From positions 1 through 50,813 of the forward strand of contig CAZLMW010000055.1 in assembly GCA_964560875.1 (NCBI GenBank): a stretch of 50,813 nt of DNA, written 5' to 3'. The position numbers and the translations under genes were made by a program. The stretch comes from CAZLMW01 sp964560875 (GTDB taxonomy: Bacteria; Myxococcota_A; UBA9042). The notes beneath the pieces were generated by a model. That model ran no database searches. It saw nothing but the letters and a program-made list of their open reading frames with translations, and was not told the origin of the DNA. Positions 43,254 through 50,813 of the stretch are shown here, piece by piece. Each line of letters begins with the position of its first letter. The first letter of the stretch is position 1.

Positions 43254-44443
43254 CCTCCTCGGCCAACCTATTGCAGCGATCGCTGAGCGAGTGCGGGCTG
43301 CTGATCTGCATCGGCAGCGGCGGCGTCGGCAAGACGACAACGAGCGCGTCTCTGGCGCTGCAGGCTGCGCTCGCCGGGCGCAAGACGCTGGTCCTGACCA
43401 TCGATCCAGCCCGTCGGCTTCTCCAAGCGCTCGGTCTGCAGGGCGCCGAGCTCGAACCGAACACCCCGCTGCAGGTGTTGCCGAAGATGTCCGGGTCGCT
43501 GGGTGCGTTCGCGGAGTCCGCGCGCCTCGACGCGATGATGCTCGACCCCGAGCGCGGTGCCGAAGAGATGGTCAAGCGCCTGCTCGACGACCCGAATCTG
43601 CATCGGGAGGTGCTCGGCAACCGCATCTACCGCGCTCTGCTCCCCGCTTTGTCCGCCGCGCCGGACTACGTCGCGCTCGAACTGATCTGCGACCTGCACG
43701 CGACGGGGGCCTACGACCTCATTGTCTTGGACACGCCGCCCGCGCACAACACGATGGATTTCCTCGAGGCCGGCAGCACGTTCTCCAGCTTCATCAACGA
43801 ACGCGTCATCAAGTTCTTCTCGTTGGTGCCCGGCGTAGGCGGCAAGTCCAACAGCCTCCTGCGCCGTGGCAGCACGGTCGCGATGCGGCTGCTCGGCAAG
43901 CTCTTTGGCAGCGAGGTCCTGCCCGACATCGCGAGCTTCTTCTATTCGTTTCGCGACGTGATGCCGCGCATGAAAGAGCGGAACAACGCCACCGACGCCC
44001 TGATGCGATCGCCGAAGACCCGATTTGTTGCGGTCACGGCGCCCGGCGAAACCTCGCTCCGCGAGGCACACCACATGCACGGTCTGCTGCGTGACCAGCG
44101 GCTGCCTTTCGGTGGCTTCGTGGTCAATCGTGTGGTCCGTCCGCCCAGGGGCACAGACGAGGGCGGCGCGCGCGACGCCGCAGCCGAATCCATCCGCGCC
44201 GCGCTCGCTGCCCACGGAACCCCCGCCGAAGCCGCAGCAGACCTCGCCGAGCGCTTGCGACAAGGCGCCGACCACCTCGACTCGATGGCCGCCGCCGATC
44301 GCGCCCACGTTGACGACCTGCGTCGCCTCGCCGGGCAGGGCAGCTTCTGCGCCGTCGCGCCCCAGCTCGAACACGACATCCACGTCTTGACCGAGCTCCA
44401 GCGCCTCGGGGCCCAGCTCATCGACAGCGCGTCCCGTGGGTAG
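43250..44443 (+). CDS. Get3/ArsA-like ATPase, second of a coupled pair
   Basis: The 397-residue protein starts at GTG 43250, overlapping the previous stop (GTGA), with GGGAG just upstream. The P-loop GSGGVGKTT is at 22-30; the signature Lys at the second position of the deviant motif is Ser23. TIDPARRLLQALGL and LDTPPAHNTMDFLEAG match the A-loop and switch II of Get3/ArsA. The membrane-protein-binding groove region (FFSLVPGV, MRLLGKLFG) is hydrophobic. It likely dimerises with the upstream ATPase to handle a membrane or envelope client. Confidence 0.9.
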   Translation: MTSSANLLQRSLSECGLLICIGSGGVGKTTTSASLALQAALAGRKTLVLTIDPARRLLQALGLQGAELEPNTPLQVLPKMSGSLGAFAESARLDAMMLDPERGAEEMVKRLLDDPNLHREVLGNRIYRALLPALSAAPDYVALELICDLHATGAYDLIVLDTPPAHNTMDFLEAGSTFSSFINERVIKFFSLVPGVGGKSNSLLRRGSTVAMRLLGKLFGSEVLPDIASFFYSFRDVMPRMKERNNATDALMRSPKTRFVAVTAPGETSLREAHHMHGLLRDQRLPFGGFVVNRVVRPPRGTDEGGARDAAAESIRAALAAHGTPAEAAADLAERLRQGADHLDSMAAADRAHVDDLRRLAGQGSFCAVAPQLEHDIHVLTELQRLGAQLIDSASRG

Positions 44444-44546
44444 GCCGCATTTGCTCGCAGGTCCGAAACTGGACAGTGCCCCTGCCAACAGGCCAAGATA
44501 CGCCGACGAATCGCTCCACCAGCGCTCGCTTCGCGGAGAGAAGACG

Positions 44547-45440
44547 ATGACTGACCCACGTGGCCTCTGCAGCGCGATGCCCATGCGACGCGCTTGTACC
44601 GGCGCTCTCGCGGCATTGCTGGCCGCCGCCGCATTTTTCGTCTCCGCGCCCGGCGGCTCGCTCGATCTCGTCGCGAACGCCCATGCCGGCGACCTCGACC
44701 TGTACTTCCACAACTTCTACGACGCGGACCGCAAGGTCACCGAACGCACCGAAGACAAGCGGTACGAGCAGCTGATGCGCGAAGTCAGCCTCGCTCTCGG
44801 CCCGCGCATGTCCGGCCCGGCGGCGTCGCTCGGATCGCTCGGCATTGAAGCGTCGTACGAACTCTCGATGGTCGACACCAACCACGACGCGGCCTATTGG
44901 TCACTCGCCGCCGACAAACCCGCCGCAAGTGTGCAAACCGGCACCCTTCGCGTGCGCAAGGGCCTGCCTTATGGCCTGCAGTTTGGCAGCGTGCTCACCC
45001 ACATGTTCGAGTCCAACATGTGGGCCATCGGGGCGGAGTTGAACCTGTCGCTGGTCGACGGATTCGTCAGCATTCCCGATGTCGCGGCGCGCATCAGCAC
45101 CAACACCGTGCTCGGCAACGCGGACCTTGGCATGTTGATCGTCGGCGCCGACTTGGTGATCTCCAAGGCGTTTGGCGTCGCTGGCATCGCGTCGCTGCAG
45201 CCGTGGGCCGCGTACTCGTTCACGTTCACGCACGTCAACACCCACCAGATCGATGTCTACCCCAACGACAAGGACATCAAGCCCGACCTGATGCTCCTCG
45301 AAAGTGTCAGCGCCTTCGCCCACCGCGCCGCATTCGGCATGCGCATCGTCGTGACCCGTGTCTCGATCGGCGGCGAGTTCCTGCGCTCGTTCACCGACGA
45401 CCTGTCGATCATGACCTTCAAATTCGGCGTCGACTTCTAG
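44547..45440 (+). CDS. outer-membrane beta-barrel protein
   Basis: The protein is 297 residues from ATG 44547, after GGAGAG. The signal peptide is long and Ala-rich (LAALLAAAAFFVSA). The mature part shows alternating aromatic-hydrophobic strands (AYWSLAADKPAASV, AYSFTFTHVN, MTFKFGVDF) and ends in a terminal Phe, which is the outer-membrane insertion signal. It lies directly after the Get3-like pair on the same strand and could be a client or partner of them; that is only positional inference. Confidence 0.82.
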   Translation: MTDPRGLCSAMPMRRACTGALAALLAAAAFFVSAPGGSLDLVANAHAGDLDLYFHNFYDADRKVTERTEDKRYEQLMREVSLALGPRMSGPAASLGSLGIEASYELSMVDTNHDAAYWSLAADKPAASVQTGTLRVRKGLPYGLQFGSVLTHMFESNMWAIGAELNLSLVDGFVSIPDVAARISTNTVLGNADLGMLIVGADLVISKAFGVAGIASLQPWAAYSFTFTHVNTHQIDVYPNDKDIKPDLMLLESVSAFAHRAAFGMRIVVTRVSIGGEFLRSFTDDLSIMTFKFGVDF

Positions 45441-45461
45441 CCCGAAGTCCCCTGGTTCTGC

Positions 45462-46415
45462 TTGCCGGTGTCTCTGTCTGACGTCGACGTGATCGTCGAG
45501 GCTGTCCGGTCGGGCCATACCCGCACTGCCGCCCGACTCCTGCGCGCGCTGGACGACGACGACCCTGCCGCCCGTCCCATCGTCGCTGCGCTCGCCAAGA
45601 CCGGTTCGAACGCGCACGTGCTCGGCATCACCGGACCCGCCGGCGCTGGCAAGTCGACATTGGTCAGCGCGCTGATTCGGCACATTCGGTCCGCCGGCCA
45701 GACCGTCGCTGTGCTCGCCGTCGATCCCAGCTCCACACGGACCGGCGGTGCGCTGCTCGGTGACCGTGTGCGCATGGTCGACCACGCCGACGACGCCGGC
45801 GTCTTCATCCGCTCCGTCGCTAGCCGTGGCGAGCTCGGCGGCGTCGGGCGCTCTACACTCGCGATGGTCGTGGTCCTGCAGGCGATGGGATTTGACCGTG
45901 TCATCATCGAAACCGTGGGCGTCGGCCAATCCGAAGTGGACGTCGCGCGGATCGCCGACACGACCTGCGTTGTCGTGATGCCAGGCGCCGGTGACGACGT
46001 GCAGGCGATGAAGGCGGGGCTTTTCGAAGAAGCGGACCTGTTCGTCGTGAACAAACACGACCTGCCCGGAGCCGGCAAAACCACCGCTCAACTGCGCGGC
46101 GCGCTCCGATTGACGCGTCGCGACGACGGCTGGCAACGACCCGTTCTGCGGACCAGCGCCACGGCCGACGATGGAATCGACACGCTCCTTGCCGCCATCG
46201 ACCGGCACGCGGCCGTGCAGACAAGCCGTGGCGCTCCGGCCGGTCGGGTCTCATCGCTGATCGTCGAGCAGGCTCGTCGTTGGTGTGCAACCGTCTTGGC
46301 CGGGTGGCTGCGCGACATGGGCAGCGACGACGACCTCGCTGGTCGCTACATGGCCGGAGCGCTGGACCTCGAGGACGTCTTGCGTGTGATCCTGAAGGCA
46401 GATGACACCCCATAG
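45462..46415 (+). CDS. meaB: MeaB/ArgK-family G3E GTPase chaperone
   Basis: The protein is about 317 residues. The start is TTG 45462 or GTG 45468; no ATG is available. The P-loop is GPAGAGKST at 58-66. Family landmarks are AVDPSSTRTGGALLGDRVRM, SVASRGELGGVG, IETVGVGQSEVDVA and VNKHDLPGA. Such proteins guard the cobalamin-dependent methylmalonyl-CoA mutase. No mutase gene lies in this window, so the client must be elsewhere or different. Confidence 0.93.
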   Translation: MPVSLSDVDVIVEAVRSGHTRTAARLLRALDDDDPAARPIVAALAKTGSNAHVLGITGPAGAGKSTLVSALIRHIRSAGQTVAVLAVDPSSTRTGGALLGDRVRMVDHADDAGVFIRSVASRGELGGVGRSTLAMVVVLQAMGFDRVIIETVGVGQSEVDVARIADTTCVVVMPGAGDDVQAMKAGLFEEADLFVVNKHDLPGAGKTTAQLRGALRLTRRDDGWQRPVLRTSATADDGIDTLLAAIDRHAAVQTSRGAPAGRVSSLIVEQARRWCATVLAGWLRDMGSDDDLAGRYMAGALDLEDVLRVILKADDTP

Positions 46416-46481
46416 CCCGTTTTGGAGTCCGACGGCGAAAACCTGCTAAGATCGTCGCCTGCCCCCGATTCAAGGACATGT

Positions 46482-49400
46482 ATGTCGCGCAAGAGTCGCC
46501 GCCGCTCCGCGAAAGGCAGCCGCACCGGCAAGGGCGGTAAGGATCTCAGCCTGCCGTCAGATGTCTTCGATGTCCGAGGCAACCGGCTTCCCGCAGGCGA
46601 GCGCAACACCCATCTCGGCCTCGAACCGGTCGATGTCGACGTCGACGTTGATGACGAAACCACCGACGCGCTAGCAGCCCCGCCGGTCTCCGCTCCTGTC
46701 ATGCGGCAGCGGCGTCGTTCAGCGGCCCGGACCACGTCGCCCCAAACAGCCGAACCGCGCCGAACCGCACCCCAGATGTCACCCGGCCCGATGCCGTCTG
46801 TGCCGCGCAAGGCCGACAAGAACCGCGGGGGACAAACGGACGATGAGGGCGACGTCCCCGCGTTCATGAAAGGTGGCGCCGCATCGCCGGTGCTGTCCGC
46901 GCGCGACGCAGCTCCCGCTCGTCGTCAAAGCCCGCCGCCAAAACGTCGGCGCTCCAGCCAGGCACCGATCCGGCGCCGCTCGTCGACGCGCCATCGCATC
47001 AAGGCCAAACAAGCCTTCGACCCGGCCGCGACGAACGCCGTCCCGCCGCGCCGCAAGTCGGCCGAAGCCCCGCTCCCAGACGACCTCGTCGTCGGTGATT
47101 TTCGCAAACCGCAGCTGTCGGCCACGATTCATGGTCCACTGTCCGACCGGGACCGCCGTCGCGCCTCAGCCGAGGTGCAGCGCGCCATCCCAGACGTCAC
47201 CGAGCAGGTCGAACACGCCGAAGAGACCGAGGTCGTCGCCGGAGCACCTCGCGCCGTACAGCAGCTGCACACCGGCACCCACGAGACCCCGAGCGCCGAA
47301 GCAGCCGCCCGTGAGCGGCCCGAATACGTCGAGTGGATCGACTACCGCATCCCGACGGTCGGCGGCCTGCTGCTTGCGATCGGCGCCCTCGTGCTGCCCG
47401 CGACCGCCGGCTCCGAGCTCGCGTTGTGGGAAGCCATCACCAGCAAGGTCGAGGTGCTATGGCCCCTCGGTCTGCGCATCTCCGTGCTTGCAATGGCGCT
47501 GGCCGTCGCGGTCATGGGCATCGCGTGGACGCGCGGTGACCTGTATCCCGACATCGACGACGAAGTCCCGAGCAGCGGCTGGTTGATGCTCGCCGTCCTG
47601 CTCGGCGTGATCGGCATCGCCGGTCGACAGTTCTCCGATCCCAACCTGGTGATCGCGGCAATGGAGCCGATGCGCGGCGGGTTGTTCGGCATTCCATTCA
47701 TCGTTTTCGGCGCGATCACGGCCGGTGGCCTCGTGCAGCTCGCGGACGCCCGGCGGGCCCGTTCAGCCCGCATTCTCACCGGCCTCGGCGCCTCCGGGTT
47801 GCTGGCCGGTTTCTGGATGCCGATCGGCTGGCTCGGCGAGTCCATCTTGCCCGTGTTCGCCGCAGCAAGCGCCAATAGCGGCGTCAACGACCTCGGTGCC
47901 AACCAGGTCACGGGCACGTGGATGGCCGGCCCCGCCGTCGTGTATGCGCAGGCTCTTCTCGGTCCGGCGGTCTTGACGCTGCTCGCCCTCCGTGAGCGCG
48001 TCCCTCGGCAGCTGCTTTGGGTCGTGGCCGGGTTGGTTATCGTCATTCCTGGCCTCGATCCGCTCGTCACGGCGCCCGACAACGCGGGACTCGCCGGACT
48101 CGGCGTGCTGGCTGGCAACCTCGGCCTCGCCATCCTGATCGCGACCGCAACAGCCCTGGCGCTGGACCGCCTCTTCGCCGAGCTCGCCATCGACACCCGC
48201 AACGAAGCCGAAACGGTCGCCGTCGTCATCGTGATCGGCGTCTGGTTGCTCGCCAAGACCAACGGGCTGCGGCTGTCCGCTACCGACGAAGGCATCTACT
48301 ACTACGCCGCAAAGGCCTGGGCCGAAGGCTTGTGGCCCTACCACGACTTCTTCTTCAGCCACCCGCCGCTGCACATCGCGATCCCCGCCCTCGTCTATTC
48401 GGTGTTTGGGTTCTCCGTGCTCGCGGGCAAATGGATCAGCGTCCTCGCGGCCCTCGTGACCGCAATCGTCGTATGGCGCATGGGGCGCGACTACCTCGAT
48501 CCCCTCGCCGGTATCATCGCCATGGTGCTGTTCTTGTTTGCTTCCGAAGCGCTCAAGGCGTCGACCAACCTCACCGGCATCAACCTCACGACGATGTGGT
48601 GCATGTTGGGCACGTGGGCGTTGCTCTCGCGGCGCGGCTTCCTCGGCGGCATGCTGCTCGGTATCGCCGCCTGCACCGGGGTATACGCGGCCGGGTTCTT
48701 CCTCGCGCTGGCGGTCCTTGGCCTTTTCGCCCATCGTCCAGCAGGCGGCAGCCCCGGCTTGATGGGGCGTGTCTTCGGCTCGCCATTCACCCAGCTCGTC
48801 CTCGGGTTTGCCATCGCGTTTGGCACCATCAACCTGCTTTTTCACACGCTGGGCGGCGACGCGTTCCTCGACGGCGTCTACCGCTACCATTTCCTCAAGC
48901 GCGCCAAGACGCCCGGATTCCGCCCGATGAGCGAAGGCCTCGGCGCGATGTTCAGCAACCTCGAATTGATGCTCTCCGGGCGCGATTTCGCCGTTTCGTT
49001 GTACTACCACGGGGTCCAATACTGGTTCGCGCTCCTGGCCCCGCTCGGGGTCGCGATGGGGATCGCCGCTCGCCGCGCTGCTGACAGTCCCGCCCCGGTC
49101 GACCTGCCGTCGAAGCGCCATCGCTCCAAGCGCATTAGCGGCGGGCATCTCAGCGTCATCGACCATTCGTCGTGGGCGCTGCTTTGGGATCCCCGCATGT
49201 GGTGGCTGCATCGGCATCGCGACGGCTTCATCATGCTGATGTACGGCGTCGCGTGGGCTCTTCTCGCCGAATTCGCGCAGTTCAAAGAACGCTACGATTT
49301 CTACTACATGCTCCTGCTGCCGGTGGTCTCCCTGCTGGCCGCGTCGTGGGTTTCCTCGGTGATGCGCATTGGCCGTATCGCGATCGGCGCGGGCTGGGGC

Positions 49401-50228
49401 TGGCTACAACCCGGCACGGCCGAACGCTTCTTCAAGGCCGCTGCGAGCCCGGCATGGGTCAAAGGAGCCGCCGCCGCCGCCGTGTTCATCTCGTTTCTCT
49501 GGGTACCCGTGACCATGTTCGGCAACCAGCGCGCCTGGCCGTCCGAGTACAGCCGCAAGAACGCCGCTGGCGAAAGCGTTTCGACGGTCGGCGAAAAGCT
49601 CACGTTCGCGTGGATCGATACCCCCGGCCCGGCAGCTCTCAGCGACGCGACCAAGGCCCTTCTTTGGAAGCCGTATCGGCTGCGCGGCAACATGGAATTC
49701 GGCCTGCACCACTACCTGTGGAGCAAAAAGCGCTACTTCTCGACGGCACAGGAGATCGCCGACTACATCCACGACAACAGCGAGCTTGGTGACACCATCA
49801 TCGGCTCGAGCACCCACGCGCCCGTTATCGCGCTGCTGGCCAAGCGCCGACTCGCCGCGGACCACGTGGACACCAACACGAAGGTCTTCAAGACCGGCAT
49901 CGTGAGTCGCGAGGACTACTGGACCCGTGTTTGCGCCGACAACGTCAAGTACATCGTCGCCGGGCCGATGTCGTTCTTCTCCCCGCGGGTGATGCACCGC
50001 AAGCCTTCAGTCGTGCGCAACTTCAAGCTCGTCCAGCAGTGGGAAGACCCGCATCTGAAGCATTGGCGCACGGTCAAGCTGCAGCTGTGGAAACGCAAAG
50101 GCCCGTCCTGTCGCTATTACAAGAGCTTCAACGACGCTGGCCACGCGCCCGCGGTCCGCAAGAAGAACGCCGCGGTGCCGGTGAAGAAGAAACGCCGGGC
50201 TCGCGAGCGCAAGGGCAAGCGGAAGTGA
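46482..50228 (+). CDS. very large GT-C (PMT/ArnT-like) membrane glycosyltransferase
   Basis: The protein is 1248 residues from ATG 46482 (AAGGAC upstream). Residues 1-285 are cytoplasmic, charged and low-complexity (RSRRRSA, DVDVDVDDE, PPPKRRRSSQ). From about 290 there are many membrane helices. The catalytic acidic pair D602-E603 occurs in SATDEGIYYYAAKAWAEG, and WPYHDFFFSHPPLH follows, the typical GT39/83 lipid-linked-sugar transferase entrance. A periplasmic-type C-terminal domain has IGSSTHAPVIALLA and ends in a Lys/Arg-rich tail. It probably transfers sugar from a polyprenyl-phosphate donor to a lipid or protein outside the membrane. The N-terminal extension is far longer than usual. Confidence 0.88.
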   Translation: MSRKSRRRSAKGSRTGKGGKDLSLPSDVFDVRGNRLPAGERNTHLGLEPVDVDVDVDDETTDALAAPPVSAPVMRQRRRSAARTTSPQTAEPRRTAPQMSPGPMPSVPRKADKNRGGQTDDEGDVPAFMKGGAASPVLSARDAAPARRQSPPPKRRRSSQAPIRRRSSTRHRIKAKQAFDPAATNAVPPRRKSAEAPLPDDLVVGDFRKPQLSATIHGPLSDRDRRRASAEVQRAIPDVTEQVEHAEETEVVAGAPRAVQQLHTGTHETPSAEAAARERPEYVEWIDYRIPTVGGLLLAIGALVLPATAGSELALWEAITSKVEVLWPLGLRISVLAMALAVAVMGIAWTRGDLYPDIDDEVPSSGWLMLAVLLGVIGIAGRQFSDPNLVIAAMEPMRGGLFGIPFIVFGAITAGGLVQLADARRARSARILTGLGASGLLAGFWMPIGWLGESILPVFAAASANSGVNDLGANQVTGTWMAGPAVVYAQALLGPAVLTLLALRERVPRQLLWVVAGLVIVIPGLDPLVTAPDNAGLAGLGVLAGNLGLAILIATATALALDRLFAELAIDTRNEAETVAVVIVIGVWLLAKTNGLRLSATDEGIYYYAAKAWAEGLWPYHDFFFSHPPLHIAIPALVYSVFGFSVLAGKWISVLAALVTAIVVWRMGRDYLDPLAGIIAMVLFLFASEALKASTNLTGINLTTMWCMLGTWALLSRRGFLGGMLLGIAACTGVYAAGFFLALAVLGLFAHRPAGGSPGLMGRVFGSPFTQLVLGFAIAFGTINLLFHTLGGDAFLDGVYRYHFLKRAKTPGFRPMSEGLGAMFSNLELMLSGRDFAVSLYYHGVQYWFALLAPLGVAMGIAARRAADSPAPVDLPSKRHRSKRISGGHLSVIDHSSWALLWDPRMWWLHRHRDGFIMLMYGVAWALLAEFAQFKERYDFYYMLLLPVVSLLAASWVSSVMRIGRIAIGAGWGWLQPGTAERFFKAAASPAWVKGAAAAAVFISFLWVPVTMFGNQRAWPSEYSRKNAAGESVSTVGEKLTFAWIDTPGPAALSDATKALLWKPYRLRGNMEFGLHHYLWSKKRYFSTAQEIADYIHDNSELGDTIIGSSTHAPVIALLAKRRLAADHVDTNTKVFKTGIVSREDYWTRVCADNVKYIVAGPMSFFSPRVMHRKPSVVRNFKLVQQWEDPHLKHWRTVKLQLWKRKGPSCRYYKSFNDAGHAPAVRKKNAAVPVKKKRRARERKGKRK

Positions 50229-50776
50229 AGAGCAAATCGCCGCCCGCGCATGTCGTGGCGACGTTGGACGATCTCGCCGAACGCGCGGCCGACGGCGGCT
50301 ATGACGTCGCGGTGATTGGTGCCCTTGCCCGAATCGCCCGCGGCAGCTTCGAAAACACGGCGGGGGTCGATGTCGCCGCATCGCTGAATATCGACGTGGA
50401 TGATGGTGAACCCCATCCGCTGGGTGGCTCGTCCTTTCACGTCGACGGCGTACCCGTCCAATGGATCACGCGCTTCGACGAGCTCGCTCCGCTTTACCTG
50501 GCGGCGATCGAACGTGCTGAAACGTTGCCCGGCTGGCCGCTCCCCGTCGTGCGCATCGACGACCACGCAGCGATGCTCTTGGCGACCCGGCGCGGCAAGG
50601 ATCGCGAGCGTCTCGGCCGCCTGCTGGTTTCCGGTTTACTCGATCCAGAGGCCGCTCGAGCCAGGGTCCTGGAGCTCCTTGGCCCCTATGCCATCGCCGA
50701 CATCGAGCGCATCACCCAAGATGCCGAATGGCTGGCCATGCGTCTGCGCTACACCGACGACGGCGAGGTCCATTAA
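50225..50776 (+). CDS. small protein with a possible nucleotidyltransferase fold
   Basis: The 183-residue protein starts at GTG 50225, overlapping the glycosyltransferase stop (GTGA). The N-terminal part VIGALARIARGSFENTAGVDV recalls the G-x-A-x-x-x-x-G-x-x-x-x-T-x-D-x-D pattern of minimal nucleotidyltransferases, but one Asp is missing. LATRRGKDRERLGRLL near the C-terminus resembles the helical substrate-binding part of such proteins. The assignment is tentative and the protein is probably not a classic enzyme. It is the last gene; bases 50777-50813 are non-coding. Confidence 0.6.
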   Translation: MKSKSPPAHVVATLDDLAERAADGGYDVAVIGALARIARGSFENTAGVDVAASLNIDVDDGEPHPLGGSSFHVDGVPVQWITRFDELAPLYLAAIERAETLPGWPLPVVRIDDHAAMLLATRRGKDRERLGRLLVSGLLDPEAARARVLELLGPYAIADIERITQDAEWLAMRLRYTDDGEVH

Positions 50777-50813
50777 AGTACCGAACAGCAATGCTTCTCG
50801 GTGCATGATTGTT

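Noticed and set aside
42285..44443. Arsenite efflux operon
   Set aside because: There is no arsB, arsR or arsC and no metal-binding Cys in the ATPases; Get3-like is a better description.

Overview
The window is about 50.8 kb of GC-rich, densely coding DNA from a diderm Gram-negative bacterium. It carries TonB, ExbB and ExbD proteins, many lipoproteins, an outer-membrane barrel protein, a bactofilin, a PilT-like protein, two Get3/ArsA-like ATPases, a PhaR-type regulator, and a split F1Fo ATP synthase operon with b' and b but no a or c. Together these suggest a Myxococcota/Bradymonadota-type (former Deltaproteobacteria) organism. That placement is inference: no rRNA or tRNA gene was recognised. 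Two runs of 100 N are scaffold gaps of unknown true length; one cuts a repeat-tailed secreted protein and the other cuts argF.

Layout. (1) 52-3872, minus strand: a TonB-dependent receptor that carries its own TonB C-terminal domain, translationally coupled to a Cys-rich lipoprotein. A decayed plus-strand gene follows at 3875-4229. (2) 4524-11519: the ATP synthase operon b'-b-delta-alpha-gamma-beta-epsilon, with a lipoprotein overlapping its end, then a PLP-dependent threonine-dehydratase-like enzyme. (3) 12625-17231: an unusual three-gene cassette with GTG, TTG and ATG starts. It encodes a proline-rich protein that may be an effector, an unrecognised protein, and a double-AAA ATPase resembling those of extracellular contractile injection systems. 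(4) 17326-23359: a lipoprotein coupled to tyrS, a PhaR-like regulator, a secreted Lys/His/Ala repeat protein, a PilT-like ATPase that has lost catalytic residues, and a Bax-inhibitor-1 protein. (5) 23378-31951: typA/bipA, a small Cys-rich lipoprotein, an acyl-CoA ligase, a polyprenol-phosphate glycosyltransferase, a bactofilin, argF, and two periplasmic lipoproteins. (6) 31986-37823: a bifunctional Rel/SpoT enzyme diverging from an exbB-exbD-tonB operon. The last gene of that operon is a second copy of the Cys-rich lipoprotein family from region 1. (7) 37837-41364: a weak terminator, a pair of 12-bp palindromes and a good sigma-54 promoter in front of a secreted protein whose 3' end overlaps prfA, then a DUF1385-like membrane protein and a HAD phosphatase. 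(8) 41361-50776: an EI24/CysZ-like membrane protein, two coupled Get3/ArsA-like ATPases, an outer-membrane barrel protein, a MeaB-type GTPase, a very large GT-C glycosyltransferase, and an overlapping small protein with a possible nucleotidyltransferase fold.

Most of the window is conserved housekeeping sequence with frequent ATGA/GTGA/TTGA overlaps. The most interesting points are: the repeated pairing of one Cys-rich lipoprotein family with TonB machinery; the 12.6-17.2 kb AAA+ cassette; the sigma-54 promoter with upstream palindromes at 37.9-38.0 kb; the PilT pseudo-ATPase; and the paired Get3-like ATPases.
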